From contig JAEOSP010000319.1 in assembly GCA_016840305.1 (NCBI GenBank), positions 1-8,664 on the forward strand: a DNA stretch of 8,664 nucleotides. Direction: 5' to 3'. Under the pieces are notes generated by a model. The model saw only the letters and a program-made list of their open reading frames with translations. It was not told where the DNA came from and ran no database searches. This DNA comes from Candidatus Hodarchaeota archaeon. GTDB lineage: Archaea > Asgardarchaeota > Heimdallarchaeia > Hodarchaeales > Hodarchaeaceae. Each line of letters begins with the position of its first letter. Position 1 is the first letter of the stretch. Below are positions 6,049-8,664 of this stretch, in pieces. The translations under genes were made by a program, and so were the position numbers.

Positions 6049-6084
6049 CCATTTTTTCCCTTTTTTTTCTATTTTTCTTTTTTT
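6049..6084 (+). terminator. Poly-T transcription terminator of heliorhodopsin
   Basis: Right after the stop codon the plus strand carries four T-rich runs (6, 8, 5 and 7 Ts) broken by C, CCC and CTA. Archaeal polymerase stops at such U-tracts without needing a hairpin. The tract also encodes the Lys-rich end of the convergent acyltransferase gene, so the terminator overlaps its last codons. Confidence 0.65.
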
Positions 6085-6824
6085 AAATCGGTTATACACT
6101 TTTTACCTTCTCTAAGTATACCTTTGACAACTTCTTGAGTTATTAATTCTGATTTTTTATTACCATTAGGTAATTGATAATACTTATCTAAGTTAAGAGG
6201 CAAACCGAAATATATTCTGACTGGAGTAGTGAAGTTTAACCGGAAGAACTTACCAAATGGTATGATGTTGTTGGTTCCATACACAAAGACAGGTACAACT
6301 TTTGCTTTAGGGCCCGCTAGGGATGCTATCCATCCTGCTCCTATCTTTATCTTATCCCTCTGAAATTTTCCTGAGCGTGACCTAGCCCCTTCTGGATATA
6401 TACCGACAGTTTCATTATTTCCTAATAATGTGATAGCTTTTCGTATAAAAATATCTCTTTCTTTTGGACCTCGTCCGACAGGAAATGCTAGTTCATATTT
6501 TGTCCATTTAAACATAATTTTTCTCATAAAATCTGCTGCACCTGTGAATCGAATCGCTCGTTTAACAGGAAAAGCTGCTACAGCAGTAAATACGGAGTCA
6601 ATATGACTCAAGTGATTGGAAGTGAGTAAGGTAGGCACTCCCTCAACTGGTAAATTTTCTTTACCATAAACTTCGAAAGGAATAAACCAAAAAATTAACC
6701 TAGCTAAATTTAATAAGCTATAGTGGATAAATCTTCTTCTAAAACCGAGTTTTTTTTGGATTGTATATGGTTCCACTTGTAAATCCGCCAATGTTTCTCC
6801 TTTGTTAAACATTCCAAGTTTCAT
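6069..6824 (-). CDS. PlsC-type 1-acyl-glycerol-3-phosphate acyltransferase family protein
   Basis: This is a membrane-associated glycerolipid acyltransferase of the PlsC/LPLAT superfamily, which moves an acyl chain onto lysophosphatidate or a related acceptor. From the ATG at 6824 (251 residues), a hydrophobic helix lies near 36-50, then motif I NHLSHID (70-76, catalytic H71 and D76), motif II around FPVGRG (114-119), motif III IYPEGARSRSG (142-152), and motif IV VVPVFVYGT (176-184). All catalytic motifs are intact. The reading frame is open to a TTG at 6890, but the ATG is preferred because TTTTAAAA (6848-6855, minus strand) is correctly placed for a leaderless transcript starting there. Archaeal core lipids are ether-linked, so a bacterial-type ester-forming enzyme is notable; the true acceptor may differ. 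The gene converges on heliorhodopsin, with 22 bp between the stops. Confidence 0.9.
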   Translation of the reverse strand: MKLGMFNKGETLADLQVEPYTIQKKLGFRRRFIHYSLLNLARLIFWFIPFEVYGKENLPVEGVPTLLTSNHLSHIDSVFTAVAAFPVKRAIRFTGAADFMRKIMFKWTKYELAFPVGRGPKERDIFIRKAITLLGNNETVGIYPEGARSRSGKFQRDKIKIGAGWIASLAGPKAKVVPVFVYGTNNIIPFGKFFRLNFTTPVRIYFGLPLNLDKYYQLPNGNKKSELITQEVVKGILREGKKCITDLKKEK

Positions 6825-6847
6825 GTTCAATAAAAAATGGAAAAATC

Positions 6848-6855
6848 TTTTAAAA
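6848..6855 (-). promoter_or_regulatory. TATA box for the acyltransferase gene (leaderless)
   Basis: TTTTAAAA is centred about 27 bp upstream of the ATG at 6824, so transcription would begin at or within a base or two of the start codon. Leaderless mRNAs are common in archaea, and no ribosome binding site precedes this ATG. Confidence 0.4.
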
Positions 6856-6914
6856 TTCACCAGTACCAGTAATATTTGAATAAAGATCAATTCTTTTTAT
6901 TGAGTTGTATAATT

Positions 6915-7664
6915 TTGAGTTCAATTGATGAAGTTTTTGTAATACAAGATTCAGGAATTCCTCTTTTTCATTGGTCTCGTGAGGTTGACAATGAGGAATC
7001 CGATGAATACATTTTACAGTCAAGTCTTTTCCAAGCTATTTCTGCTTTTGCTCATGAGATGGCAAAAGATGAAATTAAATTCGTTATCTTTGAAAATAAA
7101 TCTTTCGCTATAAAAAATATCAAAAAATATCGAATGAAACTAGTATTCGGACAATTTTCTTCCGAAGTTGACCTGAAAGATAGTGAAAAATTCATACATG
7201 GGGTAAGTGGATTCGTCAGTGGATTTTTAGCTGGAAATTATCCTGAAGGAATAAATGATATAATCCAAAAAGAGTCTAAACACTTTAACGAGGTAATTAA
7301 AGATTATTTAATAAAGGAAAATATTATTCCTGCAAAGGAAGAAGTAAAAACTGATGAGCAGAATCGTCAACTTGTCCAAGGATTTCTATTTAAAAGTCTT
7401 GGATATAAACCAGGTCAATGTAATATTGGTCCTGTTGAGCGTCAACGTAGATTGTTAACAGGATTCGGTTTTGGTGCACTTTCTCTTTTAATATTGATCG
7501 GAATAATATATTTTGAAGGTGTTCTTCCTGACTATAAAGAAATACTTCGTTTTTCTAGACTAATACTTGTAATATCGTTATTTATGAGCTTTCAAGGTAT
7601 ATATCAGTACTTTTTCAAATTCTGCGTTACTAACGCTTTGAAAAATCAATATTCTATGAAATGA
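6915..7664 (+). CDS. Longin/roadblock-like domain protein with two C-terminal TM helices
   Basis: I recognise the pattern but not a named gene. The N-terminus (SSIDEVFVIQDSGIPLFHWS) is the beta-hairpin opening of small profilin-like folds (longin, roadblock), followed by the helix DEYILQSSLFQAISAFAHEM and the strand pair EIKFVIFENKSFAIKNI / KLVFGQFSS. Such domains are abundant in Asgard archaea and bind small GTPases in eukaryotes. A helical segment (about 90-180) leads to two TM helices (about 181-199 and 213-230) and a short tail. The frame has no ATG before the domain and is open to a TTG at 6876, which would overlap the upstream divergent frame; TTG at 6915 starts right before the domain and leaves a 90-bp divergent promoter gap, so it is preferred though unproven. 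A 59-residue TM protein follows after 18 bp, very likely in the same operon. A role as a membrane docking or GTPase-linked protein is inference. Confidence 0.75.
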   Translation: MSSIDEVFVIQDSGIPLFHWSREVDNEESDEYILQSSLFQAISAFAHEMAKDEIKFVIFENKSFAIKNIKKYRMKLVFGQFSSEVDLKDSEKFIHGVSGFVSGFLAGNYPEGINDIIQKESKHFNEVIKDYLIKENIIPAKEEVKTDEQNRQLVQGFLFKSLGYKPGQCNIGPVERQRRLLTGFGFGALSLLILIGIIYFEGVLPDYKEILRFSRLILVISLFMSFQGIYQYFFKFCVTNALKNQYSMK

Positions 7665-7670
7665 GGAAAA

Positions 7671-7676
7671 GGTGAT
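7671..7676 (+). promoter_or_regulatory. Ribosome binding site of the 59-residue protein
   Basis: GGTGAT is the classic archaeal Shine-Dalgarno core, 6 nt before the ATG at 7683. It shows that the small reading frame is translated and is coupled to the preceding gene, whose stop is 6 bp upstream of the site. Confidence 0.6.
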
Positions 7677-7682
7677 AAAATA

Positions 7683-7862
7683 ATGTCAAATGAAACAGAA
7701 AGATTTTTTTCCTTAGAAGCAATGACAACGAAAATGTTTACAGGAAAAGTAAGAAGTGAAGAAATGCGAAAACGAGATTTCAGAAAAGCTTTACAGATTA
7801 CTGGATTATCATTTATTTCTTCAATTATCGTTACATTAATCGCATTCCTTGTAGAATTCTAG
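7683..7862 (+). CDS. Small single-TM protein of unknown function
   Basis: A 59-residue frame begins ATG TCA AAT GAA and ends TAG. The N-terminal half is charged (SEEMRKRDFRK at 25-35) and the end is one hydrophobic helix (about 38-57, SFISSIIVTLIAFLV core), so a cytoplasmic tail and a single C-terminal anchor are likely. A good ribosome binding site, the 18-bp gap to the longin-like gene and the tight fit against the next gene's 3' end (10 bp) support a real gene. No family is recognised. It could be an accessory subunit of the upstream two-TM protein, which is inference from position only. Confidence 0.75.
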   Translation: MSNETERFFSLEAMTTKMFTGKVRSEEMRKRDFRKALQITGLSFISSIIVTLIAFLVEF

Positions 7863-7872
7863 TTTAGAAATA

Positions 7873-8664
7873 TCAAATTGGCAGTTTGGGTATCAAAACG
7901 GGAGTATTTTTCTTATACTCCTCGTAATCCTCTTGACCACCCCATTTTTCATCTGCTCTTTTCTCAAGTAATGGAACACCACTTACTTTTGTTAATAAAA
8001 GCGTTACAAAAATAGGAGAAATTAATGTCAACCATCGCCATCCTTCTAACGTTGGAAGTGCAATTATTGCAATGCCTACCCATAGTAAGATCTCACCAAA
8101 ATAATTAGGGTGACGTGATATTGACCATAACCCAGTTTTGATGAATTTTCCCTTATTCCCTAGATTTGATCTAAATTTATTCTTCTGATAATCTGCAATC
8201 GCTTCAAATCCAAAACCAATTATCCAAACGAGAAGACCAACCAAACCAAAGATACCAAACTCACTTCCATGTTCTACTGTTATTGCTGCTAATGCAGCTG
8301 CCAATGTAAAACTTACCCATAAACCTTGGAGCGTCCAGGTTAACAGAAATCTTGAAAGTGACTGTTTGATTTCTTTAAACCGTTTATCTTCACCTTCTCT
8401 CCTAATTCGTAAGAATAAATATGTACCAAGGCGAACTGCCCAGATCAAGACTAATACCATTAGTAGAAGGGAACGAATACTAGGAGTTGGACTCAAAATT
8501 ACTGAAAGTATAATTACTGTGGAATATGTAATAGAGCCAGTAAGATCGAAATACATTTCTGTTTTATTGATGTAGGCAGGAATGAAGGCAATCCATTGAA
8601 TTACAAAGCTAATGACTATAGCAAGTGTAAATAGTGGTATTCCACCAAAAACAGTGGCACCCCC
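7873..8664 (-). CDS. DUF1295 / steroid 5-alpha-reductase-like membrane protein (partial, N-terminus off the right edge)
   Basis: This is a polytopic membrane enzyme of the DUF1295 family, related to 3-oxo-5-alpha-steroid 4-dehydrogenases and isoprenylcysteine methyltransferases. The frame is open to position 8664, and the 36 codons above the internal ATG at 8556 read as family sequence (FVIQWIAFIPAYINKTE), so the ATG is not the start and the true one lies beyond the edge. With 263 visible residues against roughly 250-290 in the family, little is missing. Family marks: DLTGSITY, WTLQGLWV, the C-terminal cofactor-binding segment SISRHPNYFGEILLWVG, and an end like YKKNTPVLIPKLP. Several hydrophobic helices span it. 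Proposed activity is NAD(P)H-dependent reduction of a lipid or isoprenoid, but archaeal substrates are unknown. It converges on the small TM gene with 10 bp between them. Confidence 0.9.
   Translation of the reverse strand, partial: GGATVFGGIPLFTLAIVISFVIQWIAFIPAYINKTEMYFDLTGSITYSTVIILSVILSPTPSIRSLLLMVLVLIWAVRLGTYLFLRIRREGEDKRFKEIKQSLSRFLLTWTLQGLWVSFTLAAALAAITVEHGSEFGIFGLVGLLVWIIGFGFEAIADYQKNKFRSNLGNKGKFIKTGLWSISRHPNYFGEILLWVGIAIIALPTLEGWRWLTLISPIFVTLLLTKVSGVPLLEKRADEKWGGQEDYEEYKKNTPVLIPKLPI

Noticed and set aside
7857..7869. TTCTA-GTT-TAGAA hairpin at the stop of the small TM gene as a terminator
   Set aside because: The 5-bp AT-rich stem with a 3-nt loop and no T tract is too weak to call.
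8366..8575. Plus-strand 69-codon frame opposite the DUF1295 gene
   Set aside because: The opposite strand encodes continuous family sequence; this frame has no features.
1..8664. CRISPR arrays, tRNA or rRNA genes, insertion sequences
   Set aside because: No regularly spaced repeats, cloverleaf patterns, rRNA-like segments or transposase motifs were seen on either strand.

Overview
The window looks like a piece of an Asgard archaeal genome, most likely of the heimdallarchaeial type. This is an inference. The signs are strongly AT-rich DNA, archaeal TATA-like boxes upstream of genes, GGTGAT or GAGG ribosome binding sites in front of some genes, a canonical heliorhodopsin, a longin/roadblock-like membrane protein, and a very large secreted M6 peptidase with a Thr-rich stalk and a C-terminal membrane anchor. 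No rRNA, tRNA, CRISPR array or insertion sequence was seen.

Layout. Positions 1-521 (minus) hold the N-terminal two thirds of an ABC-2-type transporter ATPase that runs off the left edge. A 225-bp divergent promoter region follows. From 747 to 4559 (plus) is a 1270-residue exported M6 metallopeptidase with a beta-propeller, duplicated beta modules, a Thr-rich linker and a TM anchor. Convergent to it, at 4624-4848 (minus), is a shortened SnoaL/NTF2-like gene. A 370-bp divergent intergenic region (4849-5218) is rich in dyads and holds a short echo of the next gene's start. The heliorhodopsin gene (5219-6046, plus) carries every diagnostic residue I could check. It converges through a poly-T tract on a PlsC-type acyltransferase gene (minus, stop at 6069). 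Divergent from that is a likely two-gene operon (plus) of a longin/roadblock-like two-TM protein and a 59-residue single-TM protein that lies at 7683-7862. The right edge is a DUF1295/steroid-5-alpha-reductase-like membrane enzyme (minus) that is open to the window edge.

How the parts fit. The window looks like several separate transcription units rather than one operon. Common themes are the cell envelope and membrane: export, an anchored surface protease, a photosensory rhodopsin, and two lipid-type membrane enzymes. The heliorhodopsin appears monocistronic, and its TATA box is bracketed by a perfect 10-bp inverted repeat, which suggests it is individually regulated. No single new multi-gene system is demonstrable. 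The most interesting signals are the heliorhodopsin and its promoter, the heliorhodopsin-like mini-ORF upstream of it, the altered zinc motif and architecture of the M6 protein, and the longin-like plus small-TM gene pair.
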